Of a stretch of 64,000 nt of DNA, positions 62,951 through 64,000 are shown one piece after another (position 1 is the first letter of the stretch; the number at the start of each line of letters is the position of its first letter). A program made the translations under genes and the position numbers. The DNA comes from Adineta vaga. Taxonomy: Eukaryota; Rotifera. The stretch spans positions 11,656,001-11,720,000 of the forward strand of contig CP075494.1 of the NCBI GenBank assembly GCA_021613535.1, read 5' to 3'. The notes under the pieces are model-generated. The model had not been told where the DNA came from. It made no database searches and worked only from the letters and a program-made list of their open reading frames with translations.

Positions 62951-64000
62951 TTATAGCCAGATTTCGTTGAGATGATCATTTGTGACAATATGTTCATGAG
63001 ATAGTAAAAGTTCAGAGATAAAAATAGACACAAATCTGTTTTTTTGACTGATGGAATCAAGATAAGTCCACCGAGTAGTATTCTCATGCGTTCTGACGTA
63101 CAAACCTACATATAGACAAAACTGTAATAATATTTGAAATAGTTAGACTTTGTCGTAACACATGATAACGCAGTTCATCAACTAAAGATCCTCATGAATG
63201 TATATTTGTCTCCAGAAATGATTTTATTCGAATAGATTGTGTTTATAGTTTAATTATCATGACTATGAGTGATAAATAAGATTTTATATATATCTCGTAT
63301 AGCGCATCATCAACATGAATATCTCAGAAAATTTAATAAAATTATAAATGAGATATAAATTATTAGGAATTATCAGATTCTTATAAATCTACTAATAAAT
63401 GAAACATATCAGTTTAAATGGGAAGATTTTTTATCACTGATTAGATTAGACTATCATATCTGATATTAGTATGAACATCACCGGACGGTTAAATGGAATT
63501 AGTAGATTGCAATCACTCGGTAAGAAGTTCAAATTTAATCAGAGGAAAATAAATAAAAAAATACATAGTGGTGTTTAATGAGTTGACCGAGGTGTTAGAG
63601 TATACCGTCTTAAAATAATGGATAGGTTACAAACATGGAAAGTGAAAGATTACAGATAGATGTCAGAAATAATATAACATCAATATGATAAATTTATTTT
63701 TTTCTAAAGCCGTTAATAACCGCGGTTTGAGCATACGGCGATCTCGAGCGGTGTAGAAAAACCTAATAAAAGGTCTGACTTTTTCGGTGCAAAATCACCG
63801 TTCAAAACCGCAAGTAATAAACCATTAATTGCCACGGTATTTCTTGAAAAATTTTTCCTTGGGAAAACAGATGAATCACCATGTGTCATTGTGGTACAGC
63901 AGTTAGTATAACCAAATAGATCAAACATACCAGTTGATGATGAAAACGTCTTAATGATCGATTGGAAATTTCTGTACGGTCATCATGCATCATCGGATTT
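62951..64000. other. Unassigned right edge
   Basis: About 1 kb without a supportable protein gene. The stretch 63480-63660 has tRNA-like pieces: TTGACCGAGGTGTTAGAGTA resembles an A box of a class II tRNA such as tRNA-Leu, with a TTAA anticodon-like position after it, but no clear B box or acceptor pairing. From about 63715 to 63850 GC content is locally higher (CCGCGGTTTGAGCATACGGC and neighbouring sequence). A short minus-strand frame there has no domain. The area may be decayed repeat sequence. Confidence 0.35.

Noticed and set aside
63713-63928. Minus-strand 71-codon frame at the right edge
   Set aside because: No domain, and it lies in what looks like decayed repeat sequence.

Overview
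The window looks like an AT-rich, gene-dense animal genome. Most genes are interrupted by very short introns (mostly about 48-65 bp, GT-AG), and the proteins are clearly metazoan: YAP/Yorkie, GRB2, FAM78, YTHDC1, MSH2, CCDC103, KCMF1, prosaposin, a rhomboid and a rhodopsin-like GPCR. The short introns, the expanded TIR-domain family and likely splice acceptors just upstream of start codons fit a bdelloid rotifer best. That placement is inference from style and gene content, not a database match. No prokaryotic, CRISPR or viral genes were seen.

Layout. 1-9.5 kb: FAM78-like and YTHDC1-like genes on the minus strand, then RPS4 on the plus strand, divergent from YTHDC1. 9.6-14 kb: MSH2 in 19 exons. 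15.7-17.9 kb: a claudin/PMP22-like four-TM protein with an RS- and PQ-rich tail. 18.7-21.3 kb: YAP/Yorkie (minus) head to head with the dynein-arm factor CCDC103 (plus). 22.3-24.9 kb: two single-pass membrane proteins of unknown role. 24.9-29.8 kb: nearly 5 kb without a recognisable gene. 29.8-32 kb: a class A GPCR. 32.3-37.3 kb: two TIR genes (A, B) on plus. 37.9-39.9 kb: mitochondrial PRDX3 and GRB2, very close together. 40.4-40.8 kb: two identical 5S rRNA genes on minus. 41-47 kb: a 28-exon giant prosaposin. 48-50.4 kb: rhomboid and KCMF1-like. 50.9-52.3 kb: a secreted Cys-rich repeat protein. 52.9-61.9 kb: three more TIR genes (C, D, E) on minus. 62.7-63 kb: a small TA-flanked inverted-repeat element. 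The rest is unassigned.

The most notable system is the five-member TIR family. Every copy has the same two-exon structure, with one phase-1 intron at the same place. The proteins are 776-789 aa: a long helical N-terminus of about 410 aa that I do not recognise, a short ARM-like stretch, a TIR domain with the glutamate expected of NAD-cleaving TIRs, and a C-terminal SAM-like domain. This order differs from SARM1 (ARM-SAM-SAM-TIR). Three of the five end in CaaX boxes with Met at the last position, predicting farnesylation and membrane anchoring. Neighbouring copies share nearly identical TIR-exon DNA (649 bp with 4 differences between C and D; 350 bp with 3 between A and B) while their first exons have diverged strongly, which points to local gene conversion.

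Exon boundaries were placed by eye from GT-AG sites, reading-frame continuity and family alignment from memory. All spliced totals quoted were checked to be multiples of three. No searches were run.
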